Under the pieces are notes generated by a model that saw only the letters and a list, made by a program, of their open reading frames with translations, did no database searches and was not told the DNA's origin. Source: PWPR01 sp964497955 (GTDB lineage Bacteria; Bacillota; UBA994; PWPR01). Taken from it: DNA of 32,759 bases. Shown here piece after piece: positions 8,817 through 16,321 of the stretch (within the stretch, counting starts at the first letter, position 1; every line of letters starts with the position of its first letter). The position numbers and the translations under genes were made by a program. The stretch spans positions 1-32,759 of the forward strand of contig CAZCFQ010000009.1 in assembly GCA_964497955.1 (NCBI GenBank), in the 5' to 3' direction.

Positions 8817-9926
8817 ATGGTTCAAGAAAAACATAATATTGACAATGTGCTATACACTGTAACAATTATTATGGCAATATTTGGTATTGTAATGGTTTAT
8901 AGTGCAAGTTCCTTTAATGCAGAGATTAATAATAATGATCAGTTCTACTTTGCTAAAAGACAAGCAATATGGGTAGTAGTAGGTTTTTGTACTATGAATA
9001 TTACTATGTTTTTTAAATATCACAAATTGAAAATATTTTCTAGATTTATTCTGATAATATCAATAATCCTACTTCTTTTAGTAGCTATTCCAAACATAGG
9101 AGTAGTAGTAAATGGTGCCAGAAGATGGCTTGAAATTGGACCACTAAGATTTCAGCCAAGCGAGCTAGCAAAACTATCTATGGTTATTTTTCTGGCTCAC
9201 TTTTTAGAATTAAAGGGCCAAAAAATTAGGAGATTTAAAGAAGGTGTATTACCTACTTTAGTTATAATAGGTTTAATATTTGGTCTGATACTAGTACAGA
9301 GAGATCTTGGCACTGCCGTTATTATTATGGCAACAGGTATCATATTATTATTCCTTGCTGGTATTAAGTTTTTGCATTTGATACCGATTAGTATTACTGG
9401 AATAGGAATAGGTATTATTGCTATTTTGTCAAAAGAATATAGGTTTAGAAGATTTTTATCAGCTTTTGATCCTTGGGAAGATCCTTTAGGAGCAGGATAC
9501 CAAGCAGTCCAGTCTTTATATGCATTAGCTTCTGGAGGGATTTTTGGAGTTGGGTTAGGTAATAGTATTCAAAAAAGGTTGTTTTTACCGTTTGCTCACA
9601 CAGATTTTATTTTTAGTATAATTGCAGAGGAATTAGGATTAATTGGAGCATCAATTGTAATTTTTGGATTTGTTATTATTGGAATCAGAGGAATGAAAAT
9701 AGCAAGAAATGCCCCTGATAAGTTTGGTTTCTTATTGGCTTCTGGACTTACTTTTGGGATCTTAGTCCAAGCATTTATAAATATTTTAGTTGTTACAGCA
9801 TCTTTACCTGTTACAGGAATGACTTTACCTTTTATAAGTTCTGGAGGTTCTTCCTTATTAATAACTATGACATCAATTGGTATTTTGTTAAATATTTCAA
9901 GATATTCAGCAAAATCAAGAGATTGA
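8817..9926 (+). CDS. ftsW: SEDS-family lipid II polymerase FtsW
   Basis: FtsW is a polytopic SEDS glycosyltransferase that polymerises lipid II at the septum together with a class B PBP. The 369-residue, roughly ten-segment membrane protein has the SEDS landmarks GP-L-R-F-Q-P-S-E-L-A-K near residue 110, a Q-R-D-L-G-T-A motif, FDPWEDPLG-x-G-Y-Q in the large extracellular loop, and the C-terminal TGMTLPFISSGGSSL block. RodA is the close paralogue; the neighbours (mraY upstream, ftsQ downstream) make FtsW the better call. A GAGGA site precedes the ATG. Confidence 0.93.
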   Translation: MVQEKHNIDNVLYTVTIIMAIFGIVMVYSASSFNAEINNNDQFYFAKRQAIWVVVGFCTMNITMFFKYHKLKIFSRFILIISIILLLLVAIPNIGVVVNGARRWLEIGPLRFQPSELAKLSMVIFLAHFLELKGQKIRRFKEGVLPTLVIIGLIFGLILVQRDLGTAVIIMATGIILLFLAGIKFLHLIPISITGIGIGIIAILSKEYRFRRFLSAFDPWEDPLGAGYQAVQSLYALASGGIFGVGLGNSIQKRLFLPFAHTDFIFSIIAEELGLIGASIVIFGFVIIGIRGMKIARNAPDKFGFLLASGLTFGILVQAFINILVVTASLPVTGMTLPFISSGGSSLLITMTSIGILLNISRYSAKSRD

Positions 9927-9936
9927 GGCTTTAAAC

Positions 9937-10656
9937 ATGAAAACTAAATCGAAGTTAATTATAATAGTTATTGTTTTACTAATGATAATTATAGTTAGTT
10001 TGGCATATGTAATCTTTAAACCTTACTATTTTGTAGTAGAAGATATTAATATAACAGGTAATTCTTATTTAACTGAATCAGAAATTGTTACTTCATCAAC
10101 TATAAGACATGGAGAATCAATAATATTATTATCAATTCAAGATGTTGAAAATAGGTTAAATGATCTTGCATGGGTCTATAAATCTGATGCAAAAAAAATC
10201 TGGCCTAGTGATATTTCTATAATTATTGAAGAAAGGAAGCCTTTATTAGCTTTATCTTATCATGGAAGTTTTGTTATAATTGATACAAAAGGAGTTTGCT
10301 TAGATATAAGATCAAACTTTGCTGAAGTAAATCTTCCAATAATAAATGGATATGTTCCAGATGATGTAACAGCTGGAGAAAGAGTGATGAGTGAAGAAAG
10401 TTGGAGAAGGATAATTAAGATAACTGATAATATGCCGAGATCACTTATTTTACAGTTATCAGAGATTTCAATATATGGTAATGAAGTTAAATTATTTTTA
10501 AATAATGGGCTTGAAATATATTTAGGTGATATAATAGAGTTTGAAGAAGATAAACTTATGTTAATACCAGAGATAATTGAATCAATAGAGGATATTAAAC
10601 AGGGATATTTAGATTTAAGTGGAATATATATAGTATTTAGAAGTTTTATTAATTAA
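9937..10656 (+). CDS. ftsQ: Cell division protein FtsQ/DivIB
   Basis: FtsQ/DivIB is a bitopic divisome protein that scaffolds FtsL and FtsB/DivIC outside the membrane. The 239-residue protein has a short basic N-terminus, one membrane span at about residues 6-28, and then a POTRA domain beginning with I-N-I-T-G-N-S-Y-L-T and ending in I-I-E-E-R-K-P, the characteristic FtsQ junction. The remaining beta domain is divergent, as usual for the family. Its ribosome-binding sequence (TTGAGG) overlaps the ftsW stop codon. Confidence 0.9.
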   Translation: MKTKSKLIIIVIVLLMIIIVSLAYVIFKPYYFVVEDINITGNSYLTESEIVTSSTIRHGESIILLSIQDVENRLNDLAWVYKSDAKKIWPSDISIIIEERKPLLALSYHGSFVIIDTKGVCLDIRSNFAEVNLPIINGYVPDDVTAGERVMSEESWRRIIKITDNMPRSLILQLSEISIYGNEVKLFLNNGLEIYLGDIIEFEEDKLMLIPEIIESIEDIKQGYLDLSGIYIVFRSFIN

Positions 10657-10689
10657 ATGAGGTTGAATTACTCTTCAGGGGGGACGTAA

Positions 10690-11901
10690 ATGGCTAAAAA
10701 GGAAATTATTGCTGGTTTAGATATCGGCACATCAGCTGTCAAAGTAGTAATAGGAGAAATTGATTATCAAAATGACCAGATGAATATAATTGGATATGCT
10801 CAAACTCCTAGCAAAGGACTTAGTAAAAGTGACATAATTGATATAGACAGCGTTGCAGAATGCATCATAGAAGCTACTGATTATGCAGAAAGAATGGCTG
10901 GCGTTGAAGTAGAAGGATTTTATGTGGGCTTGCCAACACAACATGTTACAATAATTCATAATAGTGGTGCAGTTGCGATAAGTGGAGACGATAGATTAGT
11001 TAAGGAAGAGGATGTTGATAGAGTATTAAATGCTGCTAGAGTAGTAGCTATCCCTCCAGAGAAGAGAATAATAGATGTTATACCTAGTCAGTTCAAAATA
11101 GATAATAAATCGGGAGTACATAGGCCTGTTGGTATGGCAGGAGTTAGATTAGAAGTAGACGCAATGTTGATTGCTCTTGATAGGGCCGTTGAACAAAATA
11201 TTGTTAACTGTGTTGAATATGCTGGTTTTGATGTCTTTCATTTCATCCTTAACCCTTTAGCTGCAAGTCATGATATTTTGACTAAGGATGAGAAAGAAAT
11301 AGGTGTAATTTTATTAGATTTTGGTGCAGGGACTACTGAAGTTTCTTACTTTAACAATGGTGTATTGAAAAAAGCTGCTAGTGTTTCTTTAGGTGGAATT
11401 GAAATAACTAGTGACTTAGCTTCTGTTTTACGAATACCACAAAGAAAAGCAGAAGATTTAAAGGTTGCTTATGGTAGCTTAATAAGAGAAGATGAAGAAG
11501 ATTTAACTATACAGGATACAGAAATTGACACTACTAGTCCTATCGAATATAAGTTGCTTAATGATGTAATTGAAGCTAGGCTTGATGAGATATTCAATTT
11601 TGTTATAGATGAGTTAATGAATATGAAGTTCAAAGAACCTCCTCCTGCGGGTATAAAAGTCATTGGCGGGGTAACAAAAATTCCAGGCTTTGTTGAGTTG
11701 GCACAAGAGTATCTCCGTACAAAAGTAGATTTAGGATATACTGACTCAGATGATCAACAATATATAACAAGTAAAGGTTTAGTACATTATGCTTTTGATA
11801 ATAATTTGACTTTAGGCTACTTTGAAAATAACGACCGAAAAAATAAAGGTGGTTTATCAAAAATAATCAATTGGTTTAAAGACTTATTTGAGATGGAATA
11901 G
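10690..11901 (+). CDS. ftsA: Cell division protein FtsA
   Basis: FtsA is an actin-like ATPase that tethers FtsZ filaments to the membrane. The 403-residue protein contains the phosphate-1 motif GLDIGTSAVKVVIGE at about residues 9-23, an SHS2 (1C) insertion, the phosphate-2 motif LLDFGAGTTEVSYF around D210, and an IGGV-T-K-I-P-G adenosine-type motif near residue 325. The last ~17 residues form a plausible amphipathic membrane-targeting helix (G-L-S-K-I-I-N-W-F-K-D-L-F). A very G-rich site (GGGGGGAC) lies 5' of the ATG. Next to ftsZ, as is common. Confidence 0.96.
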   Translation: MAKKEIIAGLDIGTSAVKVVIGEIDYQNDQMNIIGYAQTPSKGLSKSDIIDIDSVAECIIEATDYAERMAGVEVEGFYVGLPTQHVTIIHNSGAVAISGDDRLVKEEDVDRVLNAARVVAIPPEKRIIDVIPSQFKIDNKSGVHRPVGMAGVRLEVDAMLIALDRAVEQNIVNCVEYAGFDVFHFILNPLAASHDILTKDEKEIGVILLDFGAGTTEVSYFNNGVLKKAASVSLGGIEITSDLASVLRIPQRKAEDLKVAYGSLIREDEEDLTIQDTEIDTTSPIEYKLLNDVIEARLDEIFNFVIDELMNMKFKEPPPAGIKVIGGVTKIPGFVELAQEYLRTKVDLGYTDSDDQQYITSKGLVHYAFDNNLTLGYFENNDRKNKGGLSKIINWFKDLFEME

Positions 11902-11917
11902 TTGAGGAGGATGAGCT

Positions 11918-13069
11918 TTGTTAGAAATGGATTTTAGTTCAAATATTGCATGTATAAAAGTTATTGGCGTTGGTGGTGGAGGTGGAAATGCTATCAATCG
12001 AATGATTGAAGCAGGAGTAAGGAATGTTGAATTTATTGCAGTAAACACCGATGCCCAAGCATTGATGTCAAATAGAGCCGAACATAAATTGCAAATTGGA
12101 GAAAAGTCGACTAGAGGTTTAGGTGCTGGAGCTAGACCTGATATTGGTGAAGAAGCTGCGAAAGAAAGTATAGAAGCCATAAAAAGTGAACTTACTGGTG
12201 CTGATATGGTCTTCATTACAGCAGGTATGGGTGGAGGAACTGGAACTGGAGCTGCACCTATAATTGCGACAGCTGCAAAAGAAGTAGGAGCATTAACAGT
12301 AGCTGTAGTTACAAAGCCCTTTATGTTTGAGGGAAGACAAAGAATGCGAGTAGCAGAGCAAGGAATTGAAAAATTAAAAGGTGAAGTGGATACAATAATT
12401 ACAATTCCTAATAATAGATTATTAGAATTTGTTGGTCAAAAAGCTTCATTTCTAGATGCTTTTAGAAAAGCAGACGATGTTTTACATAAGGGTGTTCAAG
12501 GGATATCAGACCTCATAGCTGTACCGGGTTTAATTAACCTTGATTTTGCTGATGTTAAAACAATTATGGAAGAGAAAGGGACAGCTTTAATGGGTATTGG
12601 CCAATGTGGTGGAGATGGTAGAGCTGAAGATTCTGCAAAAATGGCAATATCAAGTCCTCTATTAGAAATCTCTATTAATGGAGCAACTGATGTTTTGGTA
12701 AGTATTACGGGCAGTTCAGATATTACATTAAATGAAATTAATGAAGCTATGAACATTATTTACCAAGCAGTAGATGAAGAAGCAAATGTTATTTTTGGTG
12801 CAACGATAGACGATAATCTGGGAGATGAAGTAAGAGTCACAGCTATAGCAACAGGATTTGATGATAGTGCATTAATAAGAAAAGAAAGAGCTAAAAAGCA
12901 AGGTAAAAGAGATCCTTGGCAAAGAAATGAATCTAATAATGACGGAGACAATCCGTCACTTAATAGGAAATCTAAAGTTCAAAGTTTAGAAAGTCCTGCT
13001 TATAACAGAAGAGGCGTTAGAAATATTAGGAGAAATCCTTTTGGAGAGAACAAAGAAGAGGATAAGTAA
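11918..13069 (+). CDS. ftsZ: Cell division protein FtsZ
   Basis: FtsZ is the tubulin-like GTPase that forms the Z ring. The 383-residue protein has the G-V-G-G-G-G-G-N-A nucleotide loop, the tubulin signature G103-M-G-G-G-T-G-T-G111, and the GGDGRAED/T7-loop region. I accept TTG 11918 as start because GAGGAGG lies 7 nt upstream and the resulting M-L-E-M-D-F N-terminus matches the usual M-L-E-F form; the ATG at 11927 is too far from the SD. The C-terminal tail is basic and its conserved peptide is divergent: L357-E-S-P360-A-Y-N-R-R replaces the common D-I-P-x-F-[LI]-R-x-R. A hairpin terminator follows. Confidence 0.97.
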   Translation: MLEMDFSSNIACIKVIGVGGGGGNAINRMIEAGVRNVEFIAVNTDAQALMSNRAEHKLQIGEKSTRGLGAGARPDIGEEAAKESIEAIKSELTGADMVFITAGMGGGTGTGAAPIIATAAKEVGALTVAVVTKPFMFEGRQRMRVAEQGIEKLKGEVDTIITIPNNRLLEFVGQKASFLDAFRKADDVLHKGVQGISDLIAVPGLINLDFADVKTIMEEKGTALMGIGQCGGDGRAEDSAKMAISSPLLEISINGATDVLVSITGSSDITLNEINEAMNIIYQAVDEEANVIFGATIDDNLGDEVRVTAIATGFDDSALIRKERAKKQGKRDPWQRNESNNDGDNPSLNRKSKVQSLESPAYNRRGVRNIRRNPFGENKEEDK

Positions 13070-13074
13070 TTAAG

Positions 13075-13099
13075 AAGCCACCGTTAAGGTGGTTTTTCT
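13075..13099 (+). terminator. Rho-independent terminator after ftsZ
   Basis: CCACC (13078-13082) and GGTGG (13088-13092) enclose a GTTAA loop; A/G-T pairs extend the base and TTTTTCTTT follows. It closes the mraZ-ftsZ operon 9 bp after the ftsZ stop. Confidence 0.85.
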
Positions 13100-13115
13100 T
13101 TGTAGGTGTATTGAA

Positions 13116-13144
13116 TAGACATTAAATCTAAAAAACATTATAAT
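13116..13144 (+). promoter_or_regulatory. Sigma-A-type promoter for nrdR
   Basis: TAGACA (13116-13121, 5/6 to TTGACA) and a perfect TATAAT (13139-13144) are separated by exactly 17 bp, between the ftsZ terminator and the nrdR ribosome-binding site. It is the best core promoter match in the window. Confidence 0.75.
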
Positions 13145-13173
13145 AATATAAAGAGAATGAGAGGGAGATATTA

Positions 13174-13635
13174 ATGAGATGCCCTTTTTGCCAGTTTTCA
13201 GAGACACGTGTAATTGATAGTAGAACCACTGATGATCAAAGCTCTATCCGTAGGAGAAGAGAGTGTTTGAATTGTGGAAAAAGATTTACTACCTATGAAA
13301 AAATTTATGAGTTGCCTTTAATAGTAATTAAAAACGATGGTAATAGAGAAACATTTGATAGAGATAAAATTAAACACGGTATTATTAAAGCATGTGAAAA
13401 AAGACCAATTTCACTGTCTTTGATAGAAGAAATGGTCAATAATATAGAAACAAAAGTTAGAAACACTATGCAAGAAGAAATATCTACTTCATCGATTGGA
13501 GAAGCGGTTATGGAAGAACTTTTTAAGCATGATGAAGTTGCTTATGTTAGATTTGCAAGTGTCTATAGAAAGTTTGCTGATTTAGAAAGATTTAAAGAAG
13601 AGTTAGATAATCTTTTACAAAAGAAAAAAGAGTAG
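13174..13635 (+). CDS. nrdR: Transcriptional repressor NrdR
   Basis: NrdR senses ATP/dATP and represses ribonucleotide reductase operons by binding NrdR boxes. The 153-residue protein matches the family length and has its two parts: an N-terminal zinc ribbon with C3-P-F-C6 and C31-L-N-C34, including the R-R-R-R-E-C basic patch, and an ATP-cone domain from about residue 48 to 138 (LIVIKNDG ... ASVYRKFAD). It has its own promoter and is bracketed by terminators on both sides. No nrd genes lie in this window. Confidence 0.97.
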   Translation: MRCPFCQFSETRVIDSRTTDDQSSIRRRRECLNCGKRFTTYEKIYELPLIVIKNDGNRETFDRDKIKHGIIKACEKRPISLSLIEEMVNNIETKVRNTMQEEISTSSIGEAVMEELFKHDEVAYVRFASVYRKFADLERFKEELDNLLQKKKE

Positions 13636-13636
13636 T

Positions 13637-13663
13637 AAAATCCTGCAATATTGCAGGATTTTT
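13637..13663 (+). terminator. Hairpin terminator after nrdR
   Basis: Perfect palindrome with TCCTGCAAT (13641-13649) facing ATTGCAGGA (13650-13658), extended by A/T pairs and followed by a TTTTT run. It begins one base after the nrdR stop and ends 23 bp before the next start codon. The U tract is mostly part of the stem, so read-through is possible. Confidence 0.8.
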
Positions 13664-13685
13664 AGTGTTGGAGTAGGAGGATATC

Positions 13686-14900
13686 ATGAGAAAAAGACCT
13701 AGTAGAAGACTATATAGTCAGAAAAAAAAATCAAAAAGTAGAAAGAATTTTGATAAAAGTAAAGTTTTTGTTTTTTTGGTTATTATATTGATGCTAATAT
13801 TAGCATGGAGGATTTTCCTTTATGTACCCAAATACACAGTTTCAAAAAGTCAATGGTATTATTCTGAAGAAACAATAGCTAAAGTTTTCTATAACAGCAC
13901 TCCTATTATTTCTCCTAATAAAGGAAATATCCATATAGAGGTTAGCAGTGGTTCCAAAGTAGACCAAGGTCAAGATATTTTTGTTGTTGCAGATAGTGAA
14001 AAAGAAAGTTCATTAAGAGACAAAATAAAAGAAATAGAGTTAGAGTTACAAAGTTATGATATAGGTGAGTTAGAAGAGCCCTCTGAGATGATAATATCAG
14101 AAACTCCGCTTAATGATTTAAGAAGCATGGTTAGATTATATGGTTTTTATCAGTCAGAACTTAAAACAAGTAAAACTAACCAATCATTTAATAGTGTTAA
14201 TGAGTTAGAAAAAGAATATTTTAGTTATATCAATCAGATTAAAAATAATCAAATTGAGTATGAGTCATTAAAAGAAGAATTAAGCAGATTAGAAGCTGAG
14301 TATAATCAGTGTTCAGAGATATGTACTAGTCCTACTAAAGGTGTTTTAATGTATCAATATGATAATTTAAATGAGTTAGAATCAAATGAAGATATAAGCA
14401 CTAATTATCAAAGCTTTATGGATGTTGAGATTCAAAAAGTAGTTGTTAATGATGGTGACAGTGTAAGAATTGGTGATCAGGTTGGCATTGTAGTTGATAA
14501 TGACTTGTTTTATCTAGGTGTTAAATTTTCGTCTGAGATAGCCTATTATTTATCATTAGCTAATGAGATAAGAATTGGTTTAAATGGAGAAGACATAAAT
14601 CATGAAATGCTTGATGAAGATTTTGATAAATTAGCTATTCTAATTAGTACTAGTAAAAATTTGGATATAAGTAATAGAAAAATTAAGGTTAACATAAGTA
14701 CAGAAAAACTGGATGGTTTTTATATTCCTAAAGAATCTGTTATTATTGAAGAAGATATCTTTTATGTATATGTTTATGATGGGAGACATCCAGTTAAAAC
14801 AGAAGTTGATATTTTGAAGACCCAAGAAGATAGATATTTCGTATCTGGCTTGAAAGATGGGGATCAAATAGTAGAAGATATCGGTGAGTTTAGGAGGTAA
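13686..14900 (+). CDS. HlyD-like membrane-anchored protein (biotinyl-lipoyl-like adaptor), function unknown
   Basis: The 404-residue protein has a very basic N-terminus (residues 1-25), one hydrophobic anchor at about 26-46, and then an extracytoplasmic region resembling HlyD-type membrane-fusion adaptors. A first half-lipoyl motif (I-I-S-P-N-K-G-N-I ... G-S-K-V-D-Q-G-Q) is followed by a Lys/Glu-rich helical hairpin (about 110-215), and a second half-lipoyl stretch (S-P-T-K-G-V-L ... N-D-G-D-S-V-R-I-G-D-Q-V) leads to a beta-rich C-terminus. Proteins of this shape commonly sit before yggS in Clostridia. No ABC transporter or outer-membrane partner is adjacent, so a role in export is not demonstrated; a wall- or division-associated role is equally possible. 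GGAGGATATC precedes the ATG. Confidence 0.7.
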   Translation: MRKRPSRRLYSQKKKSKSRKNFDKSKVFVFLVIILMLILAWRIFLYVPKYTVSKSQWYYSEETIAKVFYNSTPIISPNKGNIHIEVSSGSKVDQGQDIFVVADSEKESSLRDKIKEIELELQSYDIGELEEPSEMIISETPLNDLRSMVRLYGFYQSELKTSKTNQSFNSVNELEKEYFSYINQIKNNQIEYESLKEELSRLEAEYNQCSEICTSPTKGVLMYQYDNLNELESNEDISTNYQSFMDVEIQKVVVNDGDSVRIGDQVGIVVDNDLFYLGVKFSSEIAYYLSLANEIRIGLNGEDINHEMLDEDFDKLAILISTSKNLDISNRKIKVNISTEKLDGFYIPKESVIIEEDIFYVYVYDGRHPVKTEVDILKTQEDRYFVSGLKDGDQIVEDIGEFRR

Positions 14901-14904
14901 TCAA

Positions 14905-15585
14905 GTGGATGTAAGACTTAATGAAGTTAAAAATAGAATAATTGAAGCAGCTGATAAAAGTGATAGAAATCCTACAGAAGTGAAACTAATTGCAGTTTCT
15001 AAAACTAGGACAATTGAAGAAATTGATAAATTAAATGATTTAGGATTTTCCGACTTTGGTGAAAACAGAGTCCAAGAATTAGAGAGAAAAATAGGTATGA
15101 GACCTGATTACAAGTGGCATATGATTGGCTCATTGCAATCTAATAAAGTAAAATACATAATAGATAAAGTAGAGCTTATACATAGTTTAGATAGAAAAAG
15201 CTTAGCTAAAGAGCTAGATAAAAGAGCTAAAATGGATGATTTGATAATCAATACATTAGTTCAAGTCAATGTTTCCGGAGAAAATAGTAAATCTGGAATG
15301 AGTCCTAATAAAGTGATGGATTTCTTTGAATTTTTATCTACTAAATCTAATATAAATGTTGTAGGATTAATGACAATGGCACCTTATACAAAAGATGAGT
15401 TAGTACTAAGAAAAGTTTTTTCTGGTTTAAGAAAAATAAGGGATAAAGTTAACAAAGATTTTTATGGTACAGATCAACTTATACATTTGTCAATGGGAAT
15501 GTCTAATGATTTTGAAATAGCTATAGAAGAAGGTTCAACAATGGTTAGAATTGGATCAGCAATTTTTGGTGAGTATAATTATTAA
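14905..15585 (+). CDS. yggS: YggS/PROSC family pyridoxal phosphate homeostasis protein
   Basis: YggS (YlmE) is a PLP-binding protein of the alanine-racemase-like TIM-barrel fold, involved in vitamin B6 and amino-acid homeostasis rather than known catalysis. The PLP lysine is K33 in LIAVSKTR; other family marks are F-G-E-N-R-V-Q-E, W-H-M-I-G-S-L-Q-S-N-K, VNVSGENSKSG, and LSMGMSNDFEIAI near the C-terminus. I choose GTG 14905 (226 residues) because AGGAGG at 14892-14897 lies 7 nt before it; the in-frame ATG at 14884 lies upstream of that site and inside the previous gene. In many Firmicutes sepF follows; here yggT does. Confidence 0.95.
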   Translation: MDVRLNEVKNRIIEAADKSDRNPTEVKLIAVSKTRTIEEIDKLNDLGFSDFGENRVQELERKIGMRPDYKWHMIGSLQSNKVKYIIDKVELIHSLDRKSLAKELDKRAKMDDLIINTLVQVNVSGENSKSGMSPNKVMDFFEFLSTKSNINVVGLMTMAPYTKDELVLRKVFSGLRKIRDKVNKDFYGTDQLIHLSMGMSNDFEIAIEEGSTMVRIGSAIFGEYNY

Positions 15586-15602
15586 ATTTTAGGAGGAAAA
15601 GA

Positions 15603-15857
15603 ATGGGTATTATTGAGATGATTTTAAACTTAGTGCTTGATGTATTTTCAATTTTATTGATTATTAGAATTGTTATGTCTTTTTTGAATATGGGGAAGTA
15701 CAGTAGCAAGATTGCAGAGATAACTTATGATATAACTGATGTGGCTATAAAGCCTATACAAAAAGTACTTAAACCAGTACAAGTAGGAGATTATTATTTA
15801 GATTTTGCACCTCTAGTAGTATTAATAATAATAAATATTTTGCAGAATTTAATTTAA
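15603..15857 (+). CDS. yggT: YggT family membrane protein
   Basis: YggT/YlmG proteins are small two-span membrane proteins encoded near division genes; their biochemical role is not settled, though links to division and osmotic stress have been proposed. The 84-residue protein has hydrophobic segments at about 5-28 and 62-83 with the conserved central P-I-Q-K-V-L-K-P stretch and D-F-A-P-L-V motif. AGGAGGAAAAGA provides a strong ribosome-binding site. It lies 17 bp after yggS. Confidence 0.9.
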   Translation: MGIIEMILNLVLDVFSILLIIRIVMSFLNMGKYSSKIAEITYDITDVAIKPIQKVLKPVQVGDYYLDFAPLVVLIIINILQNLI

Positions 15858-15858
15858 A

Positions 15859-16317
15859 ATGGTAAGTTTAATTACAATTATTGTTTTTGTATTGGATAGA
15901 ATTGCAAAATTGTATATTACAAATAATTTTATTTTATTTGAGTCTAGATCTTTAATAGGTGATTTAGTTTCTTTGACCTATGTCCAAAATACTGGTGCAG
16001 CTTTTAGCATATTACAAGGAAAAAGAACATTTTTTATAATAATGACATTAATTATGCTCGCAGTAATATTATATTTATACAAAAAACATTTAGATAAAAA
16101 TATATATAGTATTTTATCTGTTGGACTAATATTTGGAGGAGCTTTAGGTAATTTCTATGATAGATTAATTCATCATTATGTTATTGATTTCATTGATTTT
16201 CACTTTTTCCCTGTATTCAATATAGCTGATATGGCGTTAGTAATAGGAACAATAATTTTGTCAATAATTATATGGATAACTGATCAAAAAGAAGTAACTG
16301 AAAAACAATTGCGGTGA
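15859..16317 (+). CDS. lspA: Lipoprotein signal peptidase II LspA
   Basis: LspA is the polytopic aspartic protease that removes signal peptides from prolipoproteins after lipid modification. The 152-residue protein has about four membrane segments and all family motifs: an N-terminal D-R-I-A-K-L, N-T-G-A-A-F-S, G-G-A-L-G-N-F-Y-D-R-L, and the two catalytic aspartates D110 (V-I-D-F-I-D) and D124 (F-N-I-A-D). It starts one base after the yggT stop and has no obvious separate SD, suggesting coupled translation. LspA followed by RluD is a widespread gene order. Confidence 0.96.
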   Translation: MVSLITIIVFVLDRIAKLYITNNFILFESRSLIGDLVSLTYVQNTGAAFSILQGKRTFFIIMTLIMLAVILYLYKKHLDKNIYSILSVGLIFGGALGNFYDRLIHHYVIDFIDFHFFPVFNIADMALVIGTIILSIIIWITDQKEVTEKQLR

Positions 16318-16321
16318 TTTA

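Noticed and set aside
10657..10689. Eleven-codon mini-ORF between ftsQ and ftsA whose stop abuts the ftsA ATG
   Set aside because: It starts right after the ftsQ stop but has no upstream SD, and its last codons are simply the G-rich ribosome-binding site of ftsA. A leader peptide cannot be supported from one sequence.
11884..12216. 110-codon minus-strand open frame opposite ftsZ
   Set aside because: It mirrors the glycine/alanine-rich FtsZ coding strand and gives a proline/alanine-rich product without family features.
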